Under the pieces are notes generated by a model. The model made no database searches and was not told the origin of the DNA. It saw only the letters and a list, made by a program, of their open reading frames with translations. Positions 16,595-24,920 of a DNA stretch of 64,000 nt are shown one piece after another. The translations under genes were made by a program, and so were the position numbers. How positions within the stretch are numbered: the stretch's first letter is position 1; every line of letters begins with the position of its first letter. This DNA is from Chloroflexota bacterium (GTDB lineage: Bacteria > Chloroflexota > Anaerolineae > Anaerolineales > UBA11579), in NCBI GenBank assembly GCA_019456165.1, contig VRUJ01000010.1:1-64000 (forward strand), read 5' to 3'.

Positions 16595-17131
16595 ATGTCT
16601 AAGAGACTGATTATGGTCATGGGAGTTCAAAGATCTGGTACCACGGCGCTCTTCCAATCCCTTTCGCGCGACCTAAACTTAATATCCTTTAATGAGAGCC
16701 AAAATAGTGAGATATTCAACAATTTTCTCTTAAGCCCCGAACCCAAAATCAGGCCCACACTGATTAGTGTTGCCGATCCTGTACTTTTGAAGCCGATCAG
16801 TGAAACCAAAAAACGAACGGTTACAGATCTCTTTAAAGAGTTCAAGGATTATGATCTTCAGATCGTTTGGATTTACCGGGACCCCGCAAATGTATTTTAT
16901 TTTATGACTCAGATGGGATGCCAGCGGCCAAACAGAGTCACTGCAAAATTCTTTGCCCACGATTGGAACCGTAGAAATCGATTTCTCCTTGAGGGCCTAT
17001 CAGAATATCCATTTGGAATAATGGTTGTAAGATATGAGGATCTTGAGGTCCTATACAGGTATCAAAGGCATATTCTCGAGGAGCATACGGACTCTGCACA
17101 CCAAACTGATGAGTTAATAAAAGAGGCATGA
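16595..17131 (+). pseudogene. Chimeric sulfotransferase B copy 1, fused to the cyclase C-terminus
   Basis: Residues 1 to about 150 are sulfotransferase B: PAPS 5' loop GVQRSGTTALFQ (residues 10-21) and 3'-phosphate region LQIVWIYRDPANVFYFMTQM. At about 17041-17047 the frame changes from VVRYEDL into EVLYRYQRHILEEHTDSAHQ, which is the C-terminal tail of the DxDD cyclase (LEILYRYQRHLLEGHTDSAHQ). It ends with the same ATGA overlap to the next gene. Compared with copy 2, about 350 residues are missing. This is the junction of a tandem duplication. The core PAPS-binding half is intact, so a short folded protein is possible, but full activity is unlikely. Confidence 0.85.
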
Positions 17132-18054
17132 GCAAATTCATTTTACATATAGGTTACGCTAAGGCGGGATCGACCTTCCTGCAAAATTGGTTTCAAATGC
17201 ACCCACAGCTTCAATTCACGCCAATGGGTATTGCCGGCTTCCGCTCCGTAATTGATATTTCTGAGAAGGCGATCTTCGACACGAAACCTGCCCCAAAGTA
17301 TTATGTAACCAGCCACGAACTAATTGGCGCTGGATTAGCAATTGGTAGAGATGTTGCCAGGGTGGAATTTAAAGCAGAGGAATTTCAGGACGAAAAGGAA
17401 GTGATTCGAAACCAGTCCAAAATATGTGAAGCGCTTCGCAGTCTTTTCCCAGATAGTCAGGTTATCATCGTAACCCGAGGATATGAGAGCATCTTGTTAT
17501 CCGGATATTCTGAATATATAAAGGGGGGTGGTGAGCTGGATTCAAAAACAAGATTCGAGGTCAATCATAATTTCAATCTTCAATGGCTCGATATTAATCA
17601 GCTCATTAACCTTTATAGTAAAGCCTTTGGAGAGACGAACCTAATTGTGCTCCCATACGAGATCTTACGCGATAATAAAAGTAAATTCCTAAGAATTCTT
17701 GAACAGCGGCTGGGAATAGATCATTATGAGTTGAACCCTGGAAATCCCAATCCCTCTCTAAATACGCATGAACTCTTTTGGTACGCTAGGATAACGAAAT
17801 TTGGCATCACTCCTCTTGCGAATCTACTCGGAAAAAAGACTGGACATGCTTTATATAGGAAATACGCATTGCACATCGTCCGGCCGAATAGATTGCGCCC
17901 TATCATCCGGCTAATAGCTCAACGGTTTCCAGAAAAAAAAGAGAGCGATAAAGTCCCTCCTGAGCATTTAAACGAATATAAGGAAGTGGGGACAATTTTA
18001 GCGCAAAATCCCCTTTATACTGATTACTTATCAGATTACCTGTTGGACGATTGA
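17128..18054 (+). CDS. Sulfotransferase A, copy 2
   Basis: A 308-residue paralogue of the gene at 15658: MSKFILHIGYAKAGSTFLQN with the same 5' PAPS loop, DSQVIIVTRGYESILLSGYS for the 3' site, and the same ending YTDYLSDYLLD. The first 45 codons are almost unchanged between copies, while the middle (residues 60-90 and 135-150) has diverged, with a two-residue length change. It begins inside the duplicated cyclase tail and keeps the same overlapping start. The copies may sulfate different positions or be redundant. A convergent substitution pattern cannot be judged by eye. Confidence 0.8.
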   Translation: MSKFILHIGYAKAGSTFLQNWFQMHPQLQFTPMGIAGFRSVIDISEKAIFDTKPAPKYYVTSHELIGAGLAIGRDVARVEFKAEEFQDEKEVIRNQSKICEALRSLFPDSQVIIVTRGYESILLSGYSEYIKGGGELDSKTRFEVNHNFNLQWLDINQLINLYSKAFGETNLIVLPYEILRDNKSKFLRILEQRLGIDHYELNPGNPNPSLNTHELFWYARITKFGITPLANLLGKKTGHALYRKYALHIVRPNRLRPIIRLIAQRFPEKKESDKVPPEHLNEYKEVGTILAQNPLYTDYLSDYLLDD

Positions 18055-18058
18055 ACAC

Positions 18059-19582
18059 ATGCGTATGAGACTGATTATGGTCATGGGCGTTCAAAGATCG
18101 GGTACGACAGCGCTTTTCCAATCCTTTTCCCGTGATTTGAGCTTGGTGTCTTTTAATGAGAGTAAAGCGAGTGAGGTATTCAACAATTTTATGTTAAGGC
18201 CTGAACCCAAAATCAGGCCCACGCTGCTAAGTGCTCCCGGACAAGTGCTTTTGAAGCCGATCAGTGAAACTAAAAAACGAACGGTAACAGATCTCTTTGA
18301 AGAATTCACGGATTATGATCTTCAGATCGTATGGACTTACCGGGACCCCGTAAATGTATTTTATTCTATGACTCAGATGGGGTGGCGGCGGCAAAACAGA
18401 GTCAGTTCAAAATTTTTTTCCCGAGATTGGAACCGTCGGAATCGATTTCTCCTTGAGGCCATATCAGAATACCGCTCTGGATTAATGCTTGTAAGATATG
18501 AGGACCTTGCAGCCAATCCGGCGGTATTTGATCAATTGTGTTTAGCCCTTAATATTAAGGGGAAATATTTATATCGCCCCGATTCCTCGGTCGCTCGGAA
18601 AGAATTGTCAGGAAATCTAATCGCCCAAATTGATAGGGATACCAACGATATTCTTTCTGAGCTATATCGACAACGAAGTTACAAACCCGCGGAATTTGAA
18701 CATCAACCTGTAAATTTTAAGTCTATTTCTCCAAAGGAAATTACATCTAAGCAGGAAGAAAAGCAAACCATAGCCGCGAAGGAAATCTTGCCATCCAAAA
18801 TAAACAATCTGTATCTTTGGTTAAAACCAGAAGACCTATCAGACCACCCCGAGGGTGAAGCAATATCGGATTGGAAAGATGCTGGACCAAATAATTTTAG
18901 CATCGTCCAAGGTAATTCGAATCCTCAGTATACGAAAAACAGTGCAAATAACCTACCCTCATTGCATTTTATGAATATTCCCGCGGACAATTCATCAAAG
19001 TATATTGAATTCGGTACCTCCGATGATTGGAGATTCCTGTACGATGGCGGTGAATTTACGGTTTTCGTGGTATTTAAGCCTTCCAGTCTCACTGAATATG
19101 ATTGGAATCAACACTTATGGACGACAATACTAACCACAATGAATGTTCAAGGAAGGGGTCCTGGGTTACAGATCTTATGGGCAAAAGAATATCTTTCCAG
19201 TGTCGTAATGTTGGTGCCGCAACTGAAAACAAAGATGAGCGCAATCTCTCAATCTGTGGTTTCGGCAATTTGTCCGGTGAACTTGCACCCGCTCGGAGAA
19301 TGGCATATATTAGTTTGCAATCACAAACAAACTGTAGACCATAAGAATTTGACTGTTTACGTAGACAACCAACTAGCTGAAATCGGGTCGCAAAATCCCA
19401 ATTATAAGTATGCGAAGAATAGTCAAATAGACGGCGGTTTGATTTTAGGAGCAAATCTATCGCAACCCGAAACGCCATTTAATGGGCAGATGGCAGAAGT
19501 TATTGTATTTAGTGAAGCGCTGAACAATGAATTTCGGCTAGGGGTGACCCGCTATTTGAAAAAGAAATATGATATCCAGTAG
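18059..19582 (+). CDS. Sulfotransferase B with C-terminal LamG/concanavalin-like domain
   Basis: Residues 1 to about 215 are a PAPS-dependent sulfotransferase: MGVQRSGTTALFQSFSRD (P-loop-like 5' site) and LQIVWTYRDPVNVFYSMTQ (3' site). After a charged linker (KQEEKQTIAAKEILPSK), residues about 248-507 form a beta-sandwich of the LamG/ConA-like type: NNLYLWLKPEDLSDHPEGEA, WKDAGPNN, and the closing FNGQMAEVIVFSEALN ... VTRYLKKKYDIQ. Such domains are usually extracellular carbohydrate-binding modules, yet there is no signal peptide here. The domain may hold a glycan acceptor near the active site. It is the only full-length type-B sulfotransferase left after the duplication. Its end overlaps the next gene by 14 bases. 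Confidence 0.82.
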   Translation: MRMRLIMVMGVQRSGTTALFQSFSRDLSLVSFNESKASEVFNNFMLRPEPKIRPTLLSAPGQVLLKPISETKKRTVTDLFEEFTDYDLQIVWTYRDPVNVFYSMTQMGWRRQNRVSSKFFSRDWNRRNRFLLEAISEYRSGLMLVRYEDLAANPAVFDQLCLALNIKGKYLYRPDSSVARKELSGNLIAQIDRDTNDILSELYRQRSYKPAEFEHQPVNFKSISPKEITSKQEEKQTIAAKEILPSKINNLYLWLKPEDLSDHPEGEAISDWKDAGPNNFSIVQGNSNPQYTKNSANNLPSLHFMNIPADNSSKYIEFGTSDDWRFLYDGGEFTVFVVFKPSSLTEYDWNQHLWTTILTTMNVQGRGPGLQILWAKEYLSSVVMLVPQLKTKMSAISQSVVSAICPVNLHPLGEWHILVCNHKQTVDHKNLTVYVDNQLAEIGSQNPNYKYAKNSQIDGGLILGANLSQPETPFNGQMAEVIVFSEALNNEFRLGVTRYLKKKYDIQ

Positions 19583-20915
19583 CCGATTTCCCGAGATCAA
19601 AGATCTTCCCGTGATAGTTGCCTCCACCTATTGGACGGTCAACGGTGTTAATATTTTTTCCACGAATTTGGTGCACGGTTTGCAAGAGCGCGGGTTTGAT
19701 GCCCATATCCTTCTAACAATGCAGGGATCAAAAATGTTCTCTCCCCCACACACAGATTCCGCTTTACCTATGCCTGAGAACATCCAGGTAAATAATCTGC
19801 CTGTAAATGCCTATGCCAGTTGGCCGATGCACTGGGCGGCTATGAGCCGCTACCTTGAGGAACATAAACCTTGCATCTATATCCCCAACCATGATTGGTG
19901 GCACTCTTGCGTTAGCCCCAAAGCGCCAGAGGAAGTCATTATTGTCGGGACTCTCCATAACAATGACCAACACCAGCACAATTATGTTTCTGCTCTAGGT
20001 AAATACTGGAACGCTGTTGTGGCTGTTAGCGGAGAAATCGCAAAGCAGGTGGTGGCGCATAACCCTGGACTTGAAGATAGAGTCGTTACCATCCCAAATG
20101 GCGTGATGATTCCTTCCAACCTCCCTCTAAGAGCGAGAAAAGAGAACGCACCGTTGCGGATCGTCTACGCAGGCAGGCTCGTACAACATCAGAAGCGCAT
20201 TCACGACCTTCCCAAAATTGTTTCCGCCCTCGTTGAGCGAGGGGTGCCGCTGGAACTCACAATTATCGGTGGCGATCCCCCTCAATTGCTGCTGGACGAG
20301 TCGAGTGAATACACCAAGCAAAAAAAGGTGAGGTTCACAGGGGCATTGCCGAATAGTGAAGTTATTGAGATATTCTCCAAAAGTGATGCCTTCATACTCA
20401 CTTCTGAATTTGAAGGCCTCCCGCTAAGTTTGTTGGAGGCGATGGGTCAGGGATGTGTTCCGGTAGTGACCGACATCCCCAGCGGAATTCCAGAAGTAGT
20501 TATTGATGGAGAAAATGGCTTCTTAATACCGGTTGGGGATATTGATACATTCGCAAGTCGCTTATCTCGATTGCAAAATGACCCCTCTTTCCGACGCGAG
20601 ATGTCAAAGAAAGCTTATCAAAAAGTTCATGCTGGGAAATACGGAATTGAAAACATGGTTGAGAATTATATTAATCTTTTTCACCGTGTTGCTAATGATT
20701 CAAGCGATGGTGTCTACATTCGTTCAAATGGAAGGATAGCCCCCCCTAAATCTTTGGGAGGGAAACGACCGCTAAAACGGAGGGTTTTTGCCATTGAGGT
20801 ATTGTTAGCGGAACTCTCTTATTCGTGGATGAGTCCTATAATTGCGGTCATCCTTGAAATGCTTCAATTAATTAGGTATAAGAGAAAATGGATTCGTTCT
20901 CGCCCTACAGCCTAG
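19569..20915 (+). CDS. GT4-family glycosyltransferase, copy 1
   Basis: A GT-B fold retaining glycosyltransferase of 448 residues. The N-terminal domain begins IVASTYWTVNGVNIFSTNLV. The donor domain carries LRIVYAGRLVQHQKRIHDLP and the EX7E region SEFEGLPLSLLEAMGQGCVP, VVTDIPSGIPEVV, the signature of GT4 enzymes that use nucleotide sugars. The C-terminus adds about 60 residues with a basic, partly hydrophobic helix (IIAVILEMLQLIRYKRKWIR) that may touch the membrane. The ATG at 19569 overlaps the sulfotransferase stop. A diverged paralogue follows after four bases. Likely role: adding sugar residues in the same pathway. Confidence 0.85.
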   Translation: MISSSRFPEIKDLPVIVASTYWTVNGVNIFSTNLVHGLQERGFDAHILLTMQGSKMFSPPHTDSALPMPENIQVNNLPVNAYASWPMHWAAMSRYLEEHKPCIYIPNHDWWHSCVSPKAPEEVIIVGTLHNNDQHQHNYVSALGKYWNAVVAVSGEIAKQVVAHNPGLEDRVVTIPNGVMIPSNLPLRARKENAPLRIVYAGRLVQHQKRIHDLPKIVSALVERGVPLELTIIGGDPPQLLLDESSEYTKQKKVRFTGALPNSEVIEIFSKSDAFILTSEFEGLPLSLLEAMGQGCVPVVTDIPSGIPEVVIDGENGFLIPVGDIDTFASRLSRLQNDPSFRREMSKKAYQKVHAGKYGIENMVENYINLFHRVANDSSDGVYIRSNGRIAPPKSLGGKRPLKRRVFAIEVLLAELSYSWMSPIIAVILEMLQLIRYKRKWIRSRPTA

Positions 20916-20919
20916 CCTT

Positions 20920-22155
20920 ATGACCAAAGACAACAAAAATTCGCGAAATCGGGTAATTATTGCATCCACTAATGGCAGGCTCAGTGGGGTGGATATATTT
21001 TCAGTCAATTTAGTGCGCGGCCTCTTGAGGTTGGGGATTCCTGCACACGTCCTCCTCACAAAACATTACCAAGTTCCTCGAGACCCCCTGCGATTTCCAT
21101 CTGATATTCCGGTAAGAAAGTTACCGGTAAATCAGGAAAATAGTTGGCCTGCTCGTTGGCAAACACTGATTGGCTACTTGGAAGAACACGCGCCGTGTAT
21201 CTATATCCCCAACTATGATTGGGATCATTCCTGTGTTAGTCCCGCACTTTCTGAAAGGGTTGGAATTGTTGGGGTCGTGCACAGCGATGATCCCAAACAC
21301 TATGATCATGTATCTCGGCTAGGGCGTTACTGGAATGCAATTGTAGCAGTTAGCGACGCGATTGCCCACCGTATCAATCAGCTGGATACTGATCTTCCAG
21401 GGCGGTTGGTCACCATTCCGAATGGAGTCGAGATCCCTCCAAAAATGATCCGCCGAGATTCAAATGACGTTGACCCCCTGCGTGTCATTTATGCCGGCCG
21501 CCTGGTCCAATATCAGAAACGCATTTTCGATCTTGTAAAAATTGTCAAACTCTCAGCAAACGAAGGGATCCCGATCGAACTTACCGTCATTGGCGGTGGA
21601 TCAGCCCAGAAAAAGTTTCGAACCGCGCTTTCGGCCTATATTGACCAGAAATCCGTGAAATTATTAGGTATACTTCCCAATCAAAAAGTTCTTGACAAAT
21701 TTGCTGAGAGTGAAGTATTCATAATGACATCGGACTTTGAAGGTCTTCCGATGGGATTGCTGGAAGCGATGGGACGTGGGTGTGTCCCAGTTGTAACCGA
21801 TATCCGCAGTGGCATCCCAGAATTAGTACAAGATGGCGTGAACGGCTACCGAGTATCTGTAGGTGACATTGAAGCGTTCGTAGACCGGCTTGATAAACTT
21901 CAGCGAAATCAGAATCTGAGAGAGGACCTTGGGCTGAAAGCGTACCAAACAATTCGTGACGGAGGCTATCGAGTTGAAGATATGGCCCAGAAGTACTCTA
22001 CACTGTTCGAAAACGTTTGGAAAAACATTGACGATGGCTCTTACCGACGTCCACACGGAATTATCACAACGCCCCCATCTCTGGCCTGGAGAGCTCACAT
22101 GCCTACCGCCGTGCGAAGAATATACCGGGTTGCCAAGCGCCTTTTGTATTCCTAA
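20920..22155 (+). CDS. GT4-family glycosyltransferase, copy 2
   Basis: A 411-residue paralogue of the preceding gene, with VIIASTNGRLSGVDIFSVNL at the N-terminus, LRVIYAGRLVQYQKRIFDLV, and the donor-site block SDFEGLPMGLLEAMGRGCVP followed by VVTDIRSGIPELV. The two copies share the same block order and the peculiar ACIYIPNYDWDHSCVSP / PCIYIPNHDWWHSCVSP segment, so they arose from one gene, though they are clearly diverged. A basic C-terminal helix is shared. It is probably co-transcribed with the genes upstream. Donor and acceptor are unknown. Confidence 0.85.
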   Translation: MTKDNKNSRNRVIIASTNGRLSGVDIFSVNLVRGLLRLGIPAHVLLTKHYQVPRDPLRFPSDIPVRKLPVNQENSWPARWQTLIGYLEEHAPCIYIPNYDWDHSCVSPALSERVGIVGVVHSDDPKHYDHVSRLGRYWNAIVAVSDAIAHRINQLDTDLPGRLVTIPNGVEIPPKMIRRDSNDVDPLRVIYAGRLVQYQKRIFDLVKIVKLSANEGIPIELTVIGGGSAQKKFRTALSAYIDQKSVKLLGILPNQKVLDKFAESEVFIMTSDFEGLPMGLLEAMGRGCVPVVTDIRSGIPELVQDGVNGYRVSVGDIEAFVDRLDKLQRNQNLREDLGLKAYQTIRDGGYRVEDMAQKYSTLFENVWKNIDDGSYRRPHGIITTPPSLAWRAHMPTAVRRIYRVAKRLLYS

Positions 22156-22261
22156 GGCACATTGACAATGCAACATAAACTTTTCTCAGGCTCAAAACAA
22201 GAACCTGTATAATGTCTGACACCTGGTATACAGCAAATACCATGAACAACTTAATCCCAAT

Positions 22262-23239
22262 ATGAAAATATTCCTGACTGGCGGCGCCGGATACATTGGG
22301 TCTGTCACCGCGGATGGATTGCTTCGTGCCGGCCATGAGGTCACAATTTATGACTCGTTGATTACGGGACATCGCGCCGCTGTGCCAAATGGGGTGAACT
22401 TTGTCCACGCCGAATTAAGCGACCGAGCAACTTTGGCCGAGGCATTAATGGATCAAGGATTTGATGCAGTTCTACATATGGCCGCTTCTACCGATGTGGG
22501 CGCGAGCATGCACGTTCCCGGAGATTACTTTCAGAATAATGTGATAAATTCTCTTTCGTTAATAGAGCGTGCACACCAAGCTGGTATCGGGCGATTTGTT
22601 TTTTCCTCTACTTACTCTATCTATCACAGCTCGAAGGATCCCCTCCAGGAAGATTCCGTCAAAGATCCCAAAAGCGTCTACAGCCAGGGAAAACTTATGG
22701 TTGAACAAGCCCTAAACTGGTACCATTCTATATTTGGTTTGGGGGTCGCCATTCTTCGCTATTCCAATGCTGCCGGATCTACGGAACACCGTGGCGAAGA
22801 CCATACGCCGGAACCGCATATGATCCCACGCATCCTCCAAGTGGCCATGAACAAGCGGGCCAAATTCGTGATAAATGGTAACGACCACCCCACCCAAGAT
22901 GGCACGCCTATTCGAGATTTCGTTCATATTGAGGATCTAGCCTTAGCCAATAAGCTTGCCCTGGAAAACCTGGAAAAGGAAAGCAGGATGGTCTATAACG
23001 TTGGTAATGGCATTGGTACTTCTATTCAGGAAGTTATTACAGCAGCCCGTAACATTTCTGGACACCCTATTCCGGTAGTTTTCCGGGCGCGGCGTCCTGG
23101 TGATCCTAGCATCCTGGTTGCATCATCTCAGCGTATTCGCCAGTCGCTTGGCTGGAAACCCAAATTTGATAACCTGGAGCAAATCGTCGCCAGCGCTTGG
23201 AATTGGCTAGTGGCTAACCCCGAGGGGTATTCTAATTAA
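22262..23239 (+). CDS. galE: UDP-glucose 4-epimerase (GalE-like extended SDR)
   Basis: An NAD-dependent extended short-chain dehydrogenase of 325 residues. GGAGYIGS at 7-14 binds NAD, Ser116 in VFSSTYSIY and the Tyr140-x-x-x-Lys144 pair (VYSQGKLMVEQ) form the catalytic set, and NAAGSTEHRGEDHTPEPHMI is the GalE substrate-loop signature. It would interconvert UDP-Glc/UDP-Gal or the N-acetyl forms and so supply sugar donor for the neighbouring GT4 enzymes. The 106-base spacer before it contains a TATAAT at about 22211 but no well-placed -35 box. Length is normal for the family. Confidence 0.9.
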   Translation: MKIFLTGGAGYIGSVTADGLLRAGHEVTIYDSLITGHRAAVPNGVNFVHAELSDRATLAEALMDQGFDAVLHMAASTDVGASMHVPGDYFQNNVINSLSLIERAHQAGIGRFVFSSTYSIYHSSKDPLQEDSVKDPKSVYSQGKLMVEQALNWYHSIFGLGVAILRYSNAAGSTEHRGEDHTPEPHMIPRILQVAMNKRAKFVINGNDHPTQDGTPIRDFVHIEDLALANKLALENLEKESRMVYNVGNGIGTSIQEVITAARNISGHPIPVVFRARRPGDPSILVASSQRIRQSLGWKPKFDNLEQIVASAWNWLVANPEGYSN

Positions 23240-23292
23240 GGAATTATTCTGATTTGGCAAGTCTCGACGATTGCTTTTCACGACCGCTTCGC

Positions 23293-24405
23293 TCACCTAA
23301 ACCCCATCACCTCTAGGTTATCTCGCATTATTTTCTCCAGTGAATACTTTTCTAACCAAGCATCATCAATTTTCTTTGCATCTCCCGATAAAACTTTCAA
23401 CATTGCCTTGGCTAAAGCTTGCACGTCTCTTATAGGAACCAATTCGCCATACTTACCTCCCTCAAGAATCTCCTTCGGGCCGCTTGGACAATTGGTGCTA
23501 ACCACTGGACAATCTACTCCCAATGCTTCTATAAGAACACTTGGCAACCCCTCCCAAATAGAGGACAAGACAAACACATCTGCATTTTCCATATACTTCA
23601 ACGGATTTTTCACGATGCCTGGTAAGGACACATACTTCTCAATTTGAAGGTCACTGATCAGCATTTCAAGAGACCTGCGCTGTGACCCTTCCCCAAGAAT
23701 GATTAAATGAGATGGATGCTCCTCATGGACAATTGCAAAAGCCCGTAGAAGCGTAGGAAAGTCTTTTTGTTCCTCCAGACGTCCTACACCTAATACAAGA
23801 CTTAGATTGCCGGATTCCTGCCAAATATCATGTATGTGATCTTCTTCTGGTTGTTGAAATAGTCGCGATAGCATTGGGTTAGGGATGACATGTATCTGGC
23901 TTACAGAGTTGCGAGTGTATTCCGACAAATCTCTGGCCACACCTTGAGAAACCGCAATAACAGCATCCGCCCAAGGGTAGATCGCCGTGAGCATCAACCG
24001 TTCAATTATTTTCTTCAGGAGTGCTCTTTTATGGATCGAAACTGTGTTTTGTATGCTGATTACAAAGCGTGTAGATACCCTAGAAAACCTTTTGGCGATC
24101 AATGCCATGAGATTAGTAAGATCCAGCGCCGAATAGAATACGTCTGGCTTTTCCCGATTCAAGTAGGCTATTAGTTTTGGTAGACTCGTATACGTGCTTT
24201 TGGATTTCAGATCAATGATTCGTATTTCAGGGGCAACAAGCGAGAGAAAATCCCCCACAGAGGTATCCAGTACCACATCAACCTGAAAACCGAGTTTGGC
24301 GAGTTCCGCTGACAAAATCAGCATAGCTCTTTCGGCGCCGCCCACACCTAGTTTAGGTAAGTAAAACGAAACTTTTTGGGCAGAATTCTCGGGGGATTTT
24401 TCCAT
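23293..24405 (-). CDS. GT4-family glycosyltransferase
   Basis: A 370-residue GT-B enzyme with the classic start VSFYLPKLGVGGAERAMLIL (GGAER motif), SLVLGVGRLEEQKDFPTLLRAF at the start of the donor domain, and SSIWEGLPSVLIEALGVDCP, VVSTNCPSGPKEIL at the nucleotide-sugar site. It resembles the WaaG/PimB-like and capsule GT4 enzymes, and is only distantly related to the tandem GT4 pair upstream. It is convergent with the GalE-like gene, so it belongs to a separate transcription unit, and it ends the intact part of the glycan island. Confidence 0.88.
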   Translation of the reverse strand: MEKSPENSAQKVSFYLPKLGVGGAERAMLILSAELAKLGFQVDVVLDTSVGDFLSLVAPEIRIIDLKSKSTYTSLPKLIAYLNREKPDVFYSALDLTNLMALIAKRFSRVSTRFVISIQNTVSIHKRALLKKIIERLMLTAIYPWADAVIAVSQGVARDLSEYTRNSVSQIHVIPNPMLSRLFQQPEEDHIHDIWQESGNLSLVLGVGRLEEQKDFPTLLRAFAIVHEEHPSHLIILGEGSQRRSLEMLISDLQIEKYVSLPGIVKNPLKYMENADVFVLSSIWEGLPSVLIEALGVDCPVVSTNCPSGPKEILEGGKYGELVPIRDVQALAKAMLKVLSGDAKKIDDAWLEKYSLEKIMRDNLEVMGFR

Positions 24406-24743
24406 ATTGAACTTTCCGGCGATTCCTAGGGAAAAAACAACTACTCCCTAGGAGTAGCAGTGACCACAACTCGTTGGCCGGAAAATTTCATTGCGCAGTT
24501 CTGAATAACCTTCCACATGTCACTCCTCATTCTCATTTAATAAATTCCCGAATCACATCACTACCCTAATCCCAATTTTCAGCTCGCCCTAACATGCGAT
24601 TTTTAGGCACACATCAAGTATACTCCTGGTTGCCCACTATTTCCATTTTCGAAAGTGACTTGACCCCATTATATTTACCACCTTTTATGTGATTAGCATA
24701 GACTGGGGAGTGACAAAATACTTGTACATGGTAAACTGGTAAT
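24406..24743. other. Gene-free spacer with a small inverted repeat
   Basis: No coding frame is supported in this 338-base stretch upstream of the minus-strand GT4 gene. A short inverted repeat CCTAGGG ... CCCTAGG lies at about 24426-24452, close to the GT4 start. The rest is AT-rich and runs to the outer end of an IS3 remnant at 24744. I see no RNA gene in it. Confidence 0.5.
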
Positions 24744-24920
24744 TGACCTGCACCCTAATTTATGTACTACCTAGAATTGGACTCTAACCGGGTCTGGATG
24801 ATCTGACAAGGGGATCTGGGCATGGTGGGCGGCGAAAGTTGCTGGTGCTAAGTATCCCAGGGCACTATGGGGTCGATAGTGATTATACTCCTCACGCCAA
24901 TCATCGATGATGCTTCTGGT
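24744..24920 (-). mobile_element. IS3-family remnant: terminal repeat and OrfB C-terminus
   Basis: TGACCTGCACCC at 24744-24755 is an IS3-type terminal inverted repeat. Reading leftward from about 24920 to a stop at 24771-24773, the frame encodes RSIIDDWREEYNHYRPHSAL and then GYLAPATF, the C-terminal end of the IS3 OrfB integrase (third catalytic Glu region and RPHSxLGY motif). Everything upstream of this in OrfB, all of OrfA and the other terminal repeat are missing. The inner edge abuts a decapitated glycosyltransferase, so the deletion that removed the element also removed that gene's 5' end. Confidence 0.8.

Noticed and set aside
16595-17131. Treating the short sulfotransferase as an independent gene family member
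   Set aside because: Its last 27 codons are a copy of the cyclase 3' end and its catalytic domain is cut, so it is a duplication product.
22162-22214. Promoter for galE made of TTGACA (about 22162) and TATAAT (about 22211)
   Set aside because: The two boxes are about 40 bases apart, far from the 16-18 needed, so they cannot form one sigma70 promoter.
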